Below are positions 45,467 to 56,236 of a stretch of DNA of 64,000 bases, piece by piece. The position numbers and the translations under genes are program-made. Origin of the DNA: Blastobasis lacticolella. Its lineage: Eukaryota; Arthropoda; Insecta; Lepidoptera; Blastobasidae. The notes beneath the pieces were generated by a model, which saw only the letters and a list, made by a program, of their open reading frames with translations, had not been told where the DNA came from and made no database searches. Position 1 is the first letter of the stretch. Every line of letters begins with the position of its first letter. Location of the stretch: NCBI GenBank assembly GCA_905147135.1, contig LR990049.1:19547428-19611427 (forward strand). Direction: 5' to 3'.

Positions 45467-45499
45467 GGTGGCTGAGGCACAGTCGTCCAAGCTGCCGTC

Positions 45500-45554
45500 A
45501 TGACGCTCCACTGGTGGATGCACTGGTTCTGGGTGACGCTGCTGACACTACTTG
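45500..45554 (+). CDS. First coding exon of a host gene: start codon plus signal-peptide-like segment
   Basis: The exon runs from 45,467 (after ...TTGTCCCCAG) to 45,554, followed by a perfect donor GTAAGT at 45,555-45,560. The ATG at 45,500 gives MTLHWWMHWFWVTLLTLL and then one base of the next codon, so the intron is phase 1. The peptide is short, tryptophan-rich and strongly hydrophobic from residue 9, as in a signal-peptide core; no charged residue lies in the core. Third codon positions are mostly G or C, unlike the AT-rich surroundings. Bases 45,467-45,499 would be 5' UTR, so at least one upstream non-coding exon is expected. Many large insect genes for secreted or Ig-type membrane proteins have such a leader exon with long introns on both sides, but the gene itself cannot be named. 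The splice signals are seen directly; secretion is inferred. Confidence 0.72.
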
Positions 45555-45708
45555 GTAAGTTATCTGGTGCTCAATTTTTTTTTTGTTTTTTTTTTTTAAT
45601 TTTATTACGACTGTGGATGTTTTAACAATGTTAAAACATTGTTAAACTTTATCCTTCTTCAACAAAATATCAGCCCATTAGTCTCAAAAAGATTGATAAA
45701 TCCTATTA

Positions 45709-45826
45709 CTTTATTCTTTATTGTACACAAACATGACATAATTATACAGTACAGTAACAGAGATGTACAAAGGCGAGCTTAACTCATTAATTGAGTTTTC
45801 TACCAGCAAACCTTGGAGTCATAGGA
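45709..45826 (-). repeat. LINE 3' end (family J), intact form
   Basis: TTCTTTATTGTACACAAACA, GTACAGTAACAGAGATGTAC, AACTCATTAATTGAGTTTTC: the uninterrupted equivalent of the 40.66-kb copy, in the intron just after the leader exon. Confidence 0.7.
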
Positions 45827-45861
45827 ACAGGAATTAGTTCACGTTCATTTATCTACAATAG

Positions 45862-45916
45862 TTGACGACGACAGATTTCCAGAATCATAGCGATTCTGGA
45901 AATCTGTCGTCGTCAA
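45862..45916. repeat. Perfect 25-bp inverted repeat with 5-base loop
   Basis: The left arm 45,862-45,886 starts TTGACGACGACAGATTTCC; the right arm 45,892-45,916 is its exact complement; the loop is ATAGC. As RNA from either strand it would form an uninterrupted hairpin. It lies 308 bases past the donor of the leader exon. Confidence 0.95.
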
Positions 45917-46387
45917 GTTTCGAAGATTTGCAAAATTCGTAAATTTTTTGACAAAAATTATAGTAATTACAGAAGTAAGCCGTTGTTAGAAACTTTTTTA
46001 ATAATCGGGCATGGTATGCGTTTCACATTGATAAATCGGATCCAAATATTAATCTAGATATCGCCGTATGTTATCCGGCATTTTACTATATAGGTAGCAC
46101 AAATGGCTGTTGTACAAAGCAAGTACAGTCTGCCATGATAGTCATGAAAAATTTGAGGGCGCCACCTTCCTACGATGTGACAACTGAAGTACTCAGTTTG
46201 ACAGTAATTTATTGTTTGCAAGGGCAGTAATATTTTTCACAAATGGGTTGACAGACTAAAGTCGTAGAGGCAGCCACGCTAGCACCTCAGAAAACAAATG
46301 GACAGCAACGTTTTCTGTTATTTTCTTCGCTGCGATCTAAAGCCCGTCTGAGCGTCGGCGGATTATTTCAGTAATGTACATTCCTTG

Positions 46388-46582
46388 AACTAACCGATGC
46401 TCTTACGGTGAGGGAAAACATCCTGATGAAACCTGCACATTCAGGTGACTAAATGTGTAAACATGATCCGATCTGGCGCTCCACTGAAATTACCTGATCT
46501 GCTAAATCCTCGATCATGGTCAAGGCGGACCCCGGGCCCTCGTGTGCGAGAGCACAACTGGGACACTAACGCCAAAATGATT
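46388..46582 (+). repeat. SINE-B copy, 5'-truncated with internal deletion
   Basis: Starts at ACTAACCGATGCTCTTACGG; between GATCCGATCTGG and CGCTCCACTG about 45 bases found in the full copy are missing. Confidence 0.78.
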
Positions 46583-46599
46583 ATTAAGAAGACTCATGT

Positions 46600-47060
46600 C
46601 CAGCTGGACTGTTGTGGATATCGATAAGGAAGTAATGAATAACCTTTATTCTATCATTTAGTACTTTTGCGTGATTGAGAGACAACGGACACACATCAAA
46701 CAAAACAAACAATACCTAGTCTGTGCAAATAATCAAATTTAATTATCGCTAAGATTGCATTCGTGCCCCGCGTAGTCATAAATACCTAAAAAGTCAAACA
46801 TAAAAAGCGTATTAAAGCAGTATACCATTTCCGAACGCCCCGTCCAAATTGTTAATGGCCGAACAAATTGCTAGCTACAGCCGTAGGAGCCGCGTTCGTT
46901 ATAAATCCTCCCCTACGCACGCGATGCTAGGAAAACTTCGTGATTTACACCCACTAGCTGTTTCGAGGTGTCTTCTGGAGCTGAAGTTTTTCCGAATTAC
47001 ATGTCGCACTGCTAGACTAAGAATTGTTTTTGTTTATTGTACGGAGCTCTTCGTATAAAC
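46600..47060. other. Unassigned intron-like stretch
   Basis: Single-copy looking and AT-rich with a slightly GC-rich patch at 46,830-46,980. No splice-bounded frame was recognised. Confidence 0.35.
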
Positions 47061-47061
47061 A

Positions 47062-47368
47062 TCTTGGCGACAATATCTCTTGTGTTACCGCCCGTGTGGG
47101 CCCGAGGTCCGCCTTAACCATTATCCAGGATTTGGCCGATCAGATAATTACAGTAGAGCGACTGATCTCACGTCCGTGAGTTCTGTGACCCTGTTAACAG
47201 AGCAACCTGACCAGATAGAATCATGATTACACATTCAGTCGCCTGAACGAACGTGCAGGTTTCCACACAATGTTTTTAGTGTTCAACTAATGTACACAAG
47301 TCAGAAAAATTCATTGTGCAGGACTGGTGTTCGACCACGGTACCTCTCGCATACGAGTCCGACCAGCT
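47062..47368 (-). repeat. SINE-B copy, diverged
   Basis: Runs from the tail (ATCTTGGCGACAATATCTC) to the head near GTTCGACCACGGTACCTCTC; the A-box end is missing. Confidence 0.7.
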
Positions 47369-47539
47369 CGCCGTTACGCCACCGATACTGCAGTACGGAA
47401 CCCATCGAATCCAAATCGCACTTCATCGCTTTTTTATACTCCCGACGCCCTGACGAAATTCGTCCCCAGTTGTCGAATAATTATTAGAACGGGTGCGCGA
47501 ACCCCCCGCCGAACCTTTTCCAATCCCGAACAATCCCTT

Positions 47540-48219
47540 TAAAATGTAAATGCTTGCGTATCAATTTTCGCAGCTTATGGCGAAAGTTTTAATTGCTTTC
47601 GTAATTGGCTGGGCCTCGGCGGGCTTCTTGCGCAGTTTTTGCCGGCACTTGGCAGCCTTCAGGTGGTTGGGGCGACCTGTCTGCGACCTCTAGTTAATTT
47701 CATATATTATTTTATTTACCTAAGGGCAACGAAAAGCAATGATTACAATATAAAATATTGGCAGCATAAAGCCATTATAGGTTTCCGCCAATAGAATATG
47801 TATAATCTGTTCAGGAAATTATGTATTTAAATGGATAATGTGCGGCAGTATTCGTTGAAATTCTATGTATTTCTTGTATAATTCAAGACATTTATACACA
47901 ATACACGTAGCGTGATTGATACGGCAAGTCGTGATTTTGGGCATTGTTTGTTCACCAAATAAGACAAGTCAGTTCATACCAAACTTAAAGGTAAGCATAC
48001 CGAACAGTCTATAAAACTTTATAATTTCAAATTTAAACTAAAATGTATACGTACTTATAATACCCTAAAGTAATGCAACAGTAGTTAATTTAATAATATG
48101 CTTTGAAAAACTTCTACAACTTGTCGGAGTAATACTTGAGTATGCGGTTTCTCGCTGAATTACAAAATAAATCAAGATTCTCCTGGATAAAGTATGGGTT
48201 AGCTCATATGTCTTCGTAC
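47540..48219. other. Unassigned intron-like stretch
   Basis: No repeats shared with the window, no frame over 60 codons; could hold non-coding regulatory DNA but nothing specific is visible. Confidence 0.35.
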
Positions 48220-48320
48220 TAGCGACCCGGCTTCGCACGGGTTTTCAAGGCTTTTCTCTACCATAATAGACATAGACATGATTTATTTTGACACCACAAA
48301 AAGCCATAAGCGTTTACATA
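48220..48320 (-). repeat. Helitron-like 3' end fragment
   Basis: ACTAGCGACCCGGCTTCGCA and CGGGTTTT mirror the GAAGCCGGG...CTAGT end of other copies. A LINE-tail-like TAGACATAGACATGATTTAT follows. Confidence 0.4.
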
Positions 48321-49062
48321 TGCATGAATAAAAACCTTCCGCAAACAATCACCTAACAGATGGCGAAAACTGGAGCAAAATCCGTTGTTTAGGAGGAATC
48401 AGAATTAAGAAACAAATATTTATTTTTTCTTAACAATATGTTCTTGTACAGAAAATTGTTGCTTGTTACGTGATAGCTTCCGACGATTTCTATTAGGTAT
48501 AGGTATAAAAACCTATCTGCAATCCGCGTATAAAGTCGCCAGATATTCTGAAGCGCAACGAAATTTGTTCAGAGTATTTCTTCATCCTACTTTAGGAAAG
48601 TGTCCACTTATTCTCTCATAATGTCTTCCTGTTACGCACAAAAGGCGTAGAAAGGGAAAGGTCTTTGTCTGAGGAGACCCCAAGATATTTTATAACTCCG
48701 CGAAACTTGAGGAATTCTTATTTTTTTTATATTTATATTGTAATACTTTTATGTGTACGCCGGAGTGATATTCCGGGGCCGGCTTTTATTGAATAACTTA
48801 ATTTGCCAGCCTGCTGTGTGTTTTATGTGACATTCCTGTTACGTTATGTTTTTCTTTTCTCATTTTCCCACACAATTGTGTCTTTTTTCTGCTTTCAATT
48901 TGTTCGAGTATTGTCTCAATCGGCTTATTCTTATTTCACTTGTAATGGAATTTTATATTTCCTCATCCTTCAAAGTTAAATAGATATTGTGGTACCAACT
49001 TCCATATTTCTCAATCTATAGACAAACATGCATTCTTTTTGACCGTTGTATAATGGTAAAGG

Positions 49063-49110
49063 ACGTCCTGTGTGACGATCTCGTCACACAGGACGTGTGC
49101 AGATGCACAC
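49063..49110. repeat. Two adjoining hairpins
   Basis: ACGTCCTGTGTGACGA and its exact complement face each other over two bases (49,063-49,096); GTGTGCA-GA-TGCACAC follows at once. A SINE-B copy begins 36 bases later. Confidence 0.9.
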
Positions 49111-49145
49111 AAGGTGGGCACTCGGACTTGACTTTAAAGTCATAA

Positions 49146-49444
49146 TTCCCAGTTGTGATCTCGCAAGCGAGGGCCCGGGGTCCGCCTTGACTATGATCCA
49201 GGGTTTGGCAGATCAGGTCATTACAGTGAAGCGACTGCCTTCTGACCTCCGTGACTCTGTTACCAGGGAAACCTGACTACACAGGATCATGGTTACACAT
49301 TCAGTCGTCTGAATGTGCAAACGATTTCCCCTACCGTAAGAGCATTGTTTAGTATTCAACAAATGTTTGGTGTACTGGGGTTCGAACGCGGTACCTCTTG
49401 CTTAAGAGCCGAACCCCTAAACCACTAGGCCACCGACGCACTCG
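49146..49444 (-). repeat. SINE-B copy, nearly full length
   Basis: From CAGTTGTGATCTCGCAAGCG to the head AACCACTAGGCCACCGACGC; B-box on the minus strand is GCGTTCGAACCCC. The left end follows a pair of perfect hairpins at 49,063-49,110. Confidence 0.78.
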
Positions 49445-49989
49445 TGCAGAACTGAATGTGCAAAACTGCGCGTGTAAATTGCATATTGGGAAATGGCGTG
49501 GCATGCCTAGACCTATATCCAGCTGTGAACTGCAATAGACTGATGATGATGAGCATTCTTTTGACCGTTAATAAATTCAAAAATGAACTTCTCACTGGTT
49601 ATATTGTCGTTTATGTGCTAACCTCGCTAACTAGATGCGCAAGCGCAGTTGCGGGGCCGTTTAGCGGAGGCATGTTAAATATTTGTGCATCTCAGTGCAC
49701 TAAATCTATTATCGCAACTATGATAACACGGTGACACGTTATTCCAATAAAGTGTGACAGTAAAGCCGGGTCTCCATCGACAATGTTTTATGTTTTCTAA
49801 CACCTGACATCTAACAAAATATAGGATCAAAATATGGGCGTGGCCTAACTGTTATACAAGGCGGACGGAAAATATTTGCCTGCGGAGCGGTGTTTTGTTA
49901 TTCGAAGGATTTGTCCTAAAACCATTTTTGTGGACAGTTTTAAGTGCGGGCCCAAACGCCTGAGGAAAATTATTAATTTTAAGGCATGA

Positions 49990-50200
49990 GTCTGCATAAA
50001 TAAAATGGGACTGGGCTGGCCATGTTGCCCGAATTCTGTTTGATCTGTGGGCGAAACGAATCGCCGAATGGGTGCCACGAATTAGCGCCGTATGCGAAAG
50101 AGTGGAGAGACCTGGCAACAAATATGGGTCTACGTGGAAAAATGGGAGAGAGCCTTTACCCTGCAGTGGGACACCGATGGCCAAAACCAGGCCGTGCCAA
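49990..50200 (+). pseudogene. Decayed LINE ORF2 C-terminal fragment
   Basis: In separate frames the DNA reads pieces such as DLWAKRIAEWVPR and WKNGREPLPCSGT, with AGHVAR-like and QWDTDG-like words, the pattern of the WAGHVAR...W...EAFAQQWDTDG end of insect LINEs. At least two frameshifts are needed, so it is dead. Confidence 0.5.
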
Positions 50201-50568
50201 AACGCCTCAACACTCACCTGATGCCGCGTGATCACCACCGCCCATAGACACCCGCAACACCCGGGGAGTCGGTGTTATACCGGCCTTTGAGATGACTGGG
50301 CGTATTCCTCTTTTCTTGAACATTTCAACACGTGTAAACAGGGGTAGTCATTCCAAAATTCCACCGCCCACACCGCCCCCTCCAAAGCTAACGCTCATTT
50401 ATTCCAAACCTTACTTCGTAGCGAGACGCGGCCCGGTAATTGCGAGTCTACGGATAATCCCCAGCACCCATTAGCAGGTTTAATATTTAATGCTGGGCTA
50501 CACGTCGCCGTTTTTTGCAGGTTTTATTGCGGTTAGGATATTGCCTCGGTCATACCGAGTATTGATTG

Positions 50569-50921
50569 GTAACTATGCTCCAATCTGGTCAGGTTCCCCT
50601 TGTAGCATTGTCCACGGAGATCAGAGGGCTTAGTGTGAGTTTCGCTTGGATTTTACTTTACTATCGCGTTTGCGTTTACGTCGAAATTAGTATGAAGAAA
50701 AAAACTTCATTTACGTACCACTAGACGGCGCTATACATTTTTTCATACTAATTTTCACGTAAACGCAAACGCGATAGTAAAGTAAAATCGAAGCGAAACT
50801 CACACTAAGCCCTCAGATGGCAGTCGATCCACTGTAATTATCTGATCTGTCAAGTTCCAGATCATGGTGGACCCCGGGGCCTCGAGAGCCAGAGCACAAC
50901 CGGGACATTAAGGCCAAGATT
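50569..50921 (+). repeat. SINE-B copy split by a foldback MITE
   Basis: SINE-B sequence ends at GGAGATCAGA (50,625) and resumes TCAGATGGCAGTCGATCC at 50,813, ending GACATTAAGGCCAAG. The reference copy reads GGAGGTCAGACGGCAG without interruption, so the empty site is known. Confidence 0.85.
50626..50812. mobile_element. Foldback MITE, copy 1 (187 bp), inside SINE-B
   Basis: The two ends are inverted copies of about 75 bases, starting GGGCTTAGTGTGAGTTTCGC. The middle is CCACTAGACGGCGCTATAC. TCAGA flanks both sides (50,621-50,625 and 50,813-50,817). If the outer A/T pair is counted as part of the element, the duplication shrinks to CAG, so its length is 3-5 bp. No coding capacity. Confidence 0.88.
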
Positions 50922-50934
50922 ATTATTTATTTAT

Positions 50935-51035
50935 TATCGGTTTTGCTTTTTATAGCAAACGTCCATAGTCTGCGATAACTGTTTACTATAAGGCAGGCCG
51001 AGTCCGTAAGCTTGAATACCTTAGTGGTATTAAAA
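50935..51035 (+). repeat. Dispersed repeat D, diverged 3' end
   Basis: AGCAAACGTCCATAGTCTGC, TATAAGGCAGGCCGAGTCCG and CCTTAGTGGTATTAAAATG. A similar short end (GTAAGCTTGTTTGCCATCTT) lies at 44,875-44,907. Confidence 0.45.
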
Positions 51036-51474
51036 TGTAAGTTGACAGCTTTGTAGAAGAAGATTCGTATCACACTAAGCCCACGGCCTCCATAGAACAT
51101 ATTACATTTGCAATTTTCCACTGAGGTATCATAAAAACACCTCTGGCTAAATATATTTACTTGAACTGAAATGTATTCGAAAACCAGTAACTGGCTTCGT
51201 CGAAACATTATTGTAAACCATCATGAAAAAAGCTTATTGAAATTGATTTTTCCATTCGGGACAATATATCATTGATGCTACAGGCAAACAAAGACACTCT
51301 ACAATAACGTCAAATTCAATACACCCCGCTTTCTAAAAAGGGCTTTGAATAATGTCATCAGCAGTGTAACCACAGTGTTTGTGCCTTTTCTTTGGGCCGT
51401 GCCTTCCACCTTTTCTTTTAGTCATAACTTAGGCGTTTATTCCACTTTCGCTTTGAAACACTTATTTATTTAAA

Positions 51475-51727
51475 ACTAGTGGACCCGGCGCGACTTCGTC
51501 CAATTGGCGTCCTACCCCTACTCTACACCTACCATACATCTACTCTACACCTACCCTACACGTACTTTACCCCTACCTACCCTTTTTTCTTGCTTATAAA
51601 CCTTCCTCATTGCTCTATCTATTGTTGAAATTCACATAAATCCGTTGCGTAGTTTAAAAGATCTAAGCGTACATATATACATAGGGACAGACGGCGGGAA
51701 GCTACTTTGTTTAATACTATGTAAAGA
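51475..51727 (-). mobile_element. Helitron-like element of a second family
   Basis: Minus-strand copy with ACTAGTGGACCCGGCGCGAC at its 3' end, C-rich CTACACCTACC repeats and GACAGACGGCGGGAAGC near its 5' end. Related copies are at 42.6, 43.7 and 60.0 kb. Confidence 0.55.
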
Positions 51728-52134
51728 TCATTCGGGTATTGGAAATAAAGGATCTATTCCATGTTATTATACTAACCTCCTTTACAGGAGAAACCCAACT
51801 ATATCCTTGTCCTAGTTGATTACATCAAAACTGGTACCGCATTTCTCTCTTCCAAGTATTGCGAGTAAAGTCATGTTCGTGACCAGCCCACAAGTTAGTT
51901 TCTGAGCAAATGCCATGAGCTCATGCATTCCGCGCAACCACATTTTCCTACGGCTTCGATCCTACACTGTGAAAGCACTAGATTGTTGTGCCACAACCGA
52001 ACACCTATAACATTTAAGCAGTAAAGTGAACAATTTCAACACGATTAGGATTTGCGCCCACGACCTCTGACATATAAGCACGTCTGACAAATGAAATGTC
52101 GTGGAGGCTGACCGTGTAGGATATATGTGGACCA

Positions 52135-52598
52135 CGCTGAATGGTCCGCCTAGGTGAGTACCATCGCCTTATCTATTTCTGCCGCCATGCTACGATGCTT
52201 GCATTGTTGTGTTCCGGTTTAAAAGATAAGGTAGCCAGCGCAATTACAGGCATTAGGTATTCTTAATCCTTATAGTGACAACGCACCTGCGGATCTGCAT
52301 TTTTGTGCCTACAACCTAAATGCATTAATCGTAGATGTTATGGGCGATAGTTACCGTTTACCTTCAGAGGGCCTAGTGTGAGTTCCGCTTCGATTTTACT
52401 TAACTATCGCGTTTGCGTTTACGTCGAAATTAGTATGAAGAAAAAAACTTCATTTACGTACCACTAGGCGGCGCTATATATTTTTTCATACTAATTTACA
52501 CGTAAACGCAAACGCGATAGTAAAGTAAAATCGAAGCGGAACTCACACTAGGCCTTCAGGTGAGCTGTCTGCTCGTTTGTCGCTGCGTAGAATGAAAA
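52135..52598 (+). repeat. Dispersed repeat C, interrupted by the foldback MITE
   Basis: TGGTCCGCCTAGGTGAGTAC to TGTCTGCTCGTTTGTCGCTG, with the 187-bp MITE at 52,369-52,555. Confidence 0.68.
52369..52555. mobile_element. Foldback MITE, copy 2 (187 bp)
   Basis: Same length and about 95% identical to the copy at 50.6 kb by eye. It sits between ACCTTCAGA and TCAGGTGAG, inside another repeat whose uninterrupted form reads CATCAGGTGGGCTGTCTGC at 17.4 kb. Target TCAG(A/G) is the same as for copy 1. Confidence 0.88.
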
Positions 52599-53004
52599 AA
52601 AAACAGATAATGGGCAGCAGAGTCTTATGTTACAAATGTTTGGATGTTTGTAGCAAAAGCTATTTAGTTAATGGAGTTTGATGAAAGTGTACTTTTCTGA
52701 AGATTACAGGGGTAGGTATCCCGAAATTTAAAGAAGTTCCGGAGCGATCAAACTATAACCGGCTTTATCTATCTTAAAGACCAGGAACCCATTCGCTACC
52801 CTGGGCTGCAGTGATCACTTTCCATTGCCTTCGCTTGCCGCCCCTCTAGTAGTAATTTAAAACATCATCGTCCTCTTATACAATGAACTGAAATTAGTAT
52901 TTGAATGCATGACAACTCTAGCATTTCAAGCTGACAATCAATTTTACGTAAGTGGCTTTCCACGCATAGGTTTATTCTGTTCATATTCTGCTGTGCAACC
53001 TCAT

Positions 53005-53195
53005 GCGCACGGGGCTCGCTGTATGTGGTAACTGTCGCCCATAACATCTACGGTTCTTACATTTAGGTTGCAAGTAACAAAAATAGAAAACCACAGGTGC
53101 GTTGTCACTGTGAGGACTAAGATGAAATGCCTCATTCGTGCAATTTCGTTTGTTCCTTCAAACGGGAACACCAGATTGCTTGGCGGCAGAAGTAG
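53005..53195 (-). repeat. Dispersed repeat C, minus-strand copy
   Basis: GTAACTGTCGCCCATAACAT, TTAGGTTGCAAGTAACAAAA and AAATGCCTCATTCGTGCAAT mirror the 17.3-kb copy; it faces the 52.1-kb copy 0.8 kb away. Confidence 0.62.
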
Positions 53196-53318
53196 ATAAA
53201 TAAATATAGAGAGGTATCTATCTCTTGAACGAACTGCGAGTTGTCTGTGACGTTGCTGCACTTATCTACCGTTATGTAGGACAGGCACTTTATTGTTACG
53301 CCTTCTGTATATTATTGG

Positions 53319-53344
53319 AGCTATTTGTTGTAGAACAAATAGCT
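53319..53344. repeat. Perfect 11-bp inverted repeat
   Basis: AGCTATTTGTT, loop GTAG, then AACAAATAGCT. Confidence 0.85.
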
Positions 53345-53494
53345 GTGTGTTGATATGGATTTTCCGCTTCCGCTGTTTCTATAATAGTCTCACTGTTGAC
53401 TTACATGCCTTCCTATTATTGATGAAAGAATCTTTGTTAGTCTCCTGACTTTTCCATTCACTTTGGCAGGGTAAAAATCATTCGCGGAGTTCCA

Positions 53495-53700
53495 ATCCGA
53501 TCCCGAGACTGTTCAACCAGTCTCAGGGTGCCCAGCAGAACATCAACCTCGCTTCATTATGTTTTTCGGGCTTTGCCCCACCACTCATACCCACCGCTGC
53601 CACTCCTGTGTGATCTACAGCGGCGACCACACACAGGACCTTAGTTTCGACACTTAGACCCGCCCGTGGACAAGCTAATACTGTCTTTGCTAGTTCCACC
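53495..53700 (-). repeat. Dispersed repeat F, minus-strand copy
   Basis: CCCGAGACTGTTCAACCAGT, GGGCTTTGCCCCACCACTCA and CAGCGGCGACCACACACAGG. A part also resembles 44,195-44,230. Confidence 0.5.
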
Positions 53701-53958
53701 GCAACAAGTAACAGGTAAGAATAGGAAACATTGTGATTCCGACTGCTAGCACATGGCGAATGTGTCAGCCGCTAATAGCATTATTGCGCTGACCTTGGCT
53801 TATTTGCGCCCTGTCACCCCACTTGCGCAACGTTGAGTCACCGGATCAACGCGCGGCTTCCGCAGGTGAGATTAGCCCACATGCTTGACACCGTTACCTG
53901 ATACGTGGGCGGTTGGTACTTTATGGCCGGGATAGAGTGGACTAGCTTTTTTTCATAT

Positions 53959-54006
53959 AGGCATCTTGACGTTAATGTCCCGGTTGTGTTCTAGCGCACG
54001 AGGGCC
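53959..54006 (-). repeat. SINE-B 3' tail fragment
   Basis: AGGCATCTTGACGTTAATGT then CCGGTTGTGTTCTAGCGCAC; about 48 bases. Confidence 0.65.
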
Positions 54007-54061
54007 ATATAACTGGTAAAAAATCTGCTTAAAAGGAATAAATTAAGAATACTATATTTTC

Positions 54062-54305
54062 CGGTAGAGTAGAATAGCACCAACCCCTTACACTTGAGGG
54101 TGTCGTACAAGGCGACTAATGATTAAAGACAAAAATCTAGAGTCTCCGTAAACTGGAAAATGGGCAGCAGCATTTTCCATTGTTATGTTTGCAACACTGC
54201 GATCTCCAACCCGCCTGCCAAGCGTGGGGATTATGGCAATAACCTCCCCTTTTGTGGGAGTGGCCCAAGGTCCTGCAGTGGATTGTTATGGGCTGTGATG
54301 ATGAC
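54062..54305 (+). repeat. Dispersed repeat L, second copy
   Basis: GAGGGTGTCGTACAAGGCGA, CACTGCGATCTCCAACCCGC, GCAATAACCTCCCCTTTTGT, tail GATGATGAC. The simple tail suggests the 3' end of an RTE-type LINE. Confidence 0.6.
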
Positions 54306-54899
54306 TATATTTTTTATGTGGAATCTTTTGTAACAACCCAAATGGAAATCAACTATATTCTTCTTGAACATTTCTGGCAACTCTAGATGTGGGTATAGGA
54401 AGGCATTTTGGGTCTCGCAAGCACGCTGCTACTATACTGCGTCCTGACCGTCAAATGTGGTAATAATACCTACAGTAATACACCATATCACAGCAGACTG
54501 CCTGCTTACAGTCTGCTGATAATACGTCAAGCTGGATTTACGGTTAATACAAAACAACAAACTTATTTACGGTTACATCTACAATCCTCCATCAAAGCTG
54601 TTTCATTTATCCCTTCTTTTCCCGCCTGAAACTGATTTCAGTTTCATTCAACCTCCCGTCGTCGCCTCCTCATTCGCCTCCGTCACATTTCCATACAAAC
54701 AGCATTCAGACTCAATAAACAAATGTAAGGGGCCACGGGCCATTGCCCGATCGCAGAAGGTTTATCACCCCTGGCCATTGTTCTTGCTCTAAGAAAGGAA
54801 TGGCGACACGGCTGGATATATGAATCGACTGAAATATAGTTACAGTAGAGTAGAAATATTTATTTATTGCATCACCATAGCAGAAGTGTTATCCTTACA

Positions 54900-54996
54900 T
54901 TGGTATAAAATGAAGTCGCTCTCTGTACGTCTGTCTGACCGCTAACTAACTAACTAACGCCTAAAACTTGTGCGAAACCTGGGCGGGCCTCTAGTT
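54900..54996 (+). repeat. Helitron-like fragment with short internal repeats
   Basis: TATAAAATGAAGTCGCTCTC to GGGCGGGCCTCTAG, with CTAACTAACTAACTAAC between. Only about 95 bases remain. Confidence 0.4.
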
Positions 54997-55033
54997 ATGA
55001 CACTATTTTGACGTATTATGACGCATATATTTT

Positions 55034-55230
55034 GACGACCTGATTGCCATGCCAGTCAGCCACGCAAGAGGTCCCGGGTTCGATTCCCGGCCGGGCAGAA
55101 ATTTAAAATGATGAATTTTAATTTCTGTTACGGGTCTGGGTGTTCACTCATAGTACAAGCTTTGCTTAGTTTGGGGCTAGATGGCGCTGTGTGAATTTGT
55201 CCACGATTATTTATTTATTTATTATTATTT
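55034..55230 (+). repeat. SINE-A copy with two internal deletions
   Basis: GACGACCTGATTGCCATGCC shows a deletion in the head, and GGTGTTCACTCATAGTACAAGC lacks about 60 bases of the body; the tail is (ATTT)n. Confidence 0.8.
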
Positions 55231-55879
55231 AAAACAAATAAAACTTCCTTATGTAGCTATGTAATTAGTATACGGCACTATTCATAAACCTGTTCAAGAT
55301 CAACCAATTTTGCATGACTAACCAACAAAAAATATAATGAAGTACGCTTGGTATCCCGAGTTTAAGCATTAGATAATAAACGCTAATCGCATTAATATAT
55401 GTATTAGATCGCTTTTCACCAGATCAGAATTCACATCTCATAAAAAGTAGACAGCTCATAAAGAGAGAACTAATTTTGCTCGCTAGGTATTTATCAATGC
55501 ATTTCAGTCTTATTTCAGCGTATCGCATGCCGAGTGACCTGAATACAGATGCGGAGATTCATATCACATCACCCAGCAGTCCGCTGATGGGTTTGAGCCT
55601 CCTCCGCCTTTGTAGAGATGATGGGAAGATTAGATCTTATGCGAGGGCTCCTCTTACCTCACCATTTGTTTATGTAATATTTGCTTTGGCAATTTGTTTC
55701 GCTTTATTTTCCGATTTCATGACAAAAGTCACGATTTTGCATGATCTACTATGAATTAACCTATCCGACGAAAACACATCGGATAACCCCCCACCAAATG
55801 TACCTACATAATCTTCAATATATGCATGCTACTGAACCGATTTTAATGAAACATAGCGAAGAACCTTCTCGAATAAGGT

Positions 55880-55996
55880 TTGCTGGTAGAAAACTCAATT
55901 AATGAGTTAAGCTCGCCTTTGTACATCTCTGTTACTGTACTGTGTCATTATGTCATGTTTGTGTACAATAAAGAATAAATAAATAAATAAATAAAG
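55880..55996 (+). repeat. LINE 3' end (family J) with (AAAT)n tail
   Basis: GCTGGTAGAAAACTCAATTA through CTGTGTCATTATGTCATGTT to AATAAAGAATAAATAAATAA; sense orientation on the plus strand. Confidence 0.7.
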
Positions 55997-56236
55997 TGAA
56001 TAAACTGGCATTCCGTTCGGGAGCTACGAAGCTGTGGACAGACACACATAACCATAGCCATACACAGAGCCACAGATACACACGTCATGCTTACAACATC
56101 CCTCTTTTTTTTGTCCGTAGTTTAAATAAGGGGTTCAGTCCAAATTGCTCTCTTTCAGCCCGCCTTCTCGACTGTTCTCTAGAAGGAAGCTGTCTGGAAG
56201 GCCGCCTTTTGTTAAGGTTACATTTTTATTTCACAG

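Noticed and set aside
53754..53900. Possible exon starting MANVSAANSIIALTLAYL with CTTCCGCAG|GTGAG downstream
   Set aside because: The frame stops at 53,835-53,837, before the donor-like site, and no acceptor with branch point was found upstream.
55476..55754. 92-codon frame ending in a hydrophobic segment (FVYVIFALAICFALF)
   Set aside because: No homologue recognised and no splice or promoter context; AT-rich chance frames often look membrane-like.
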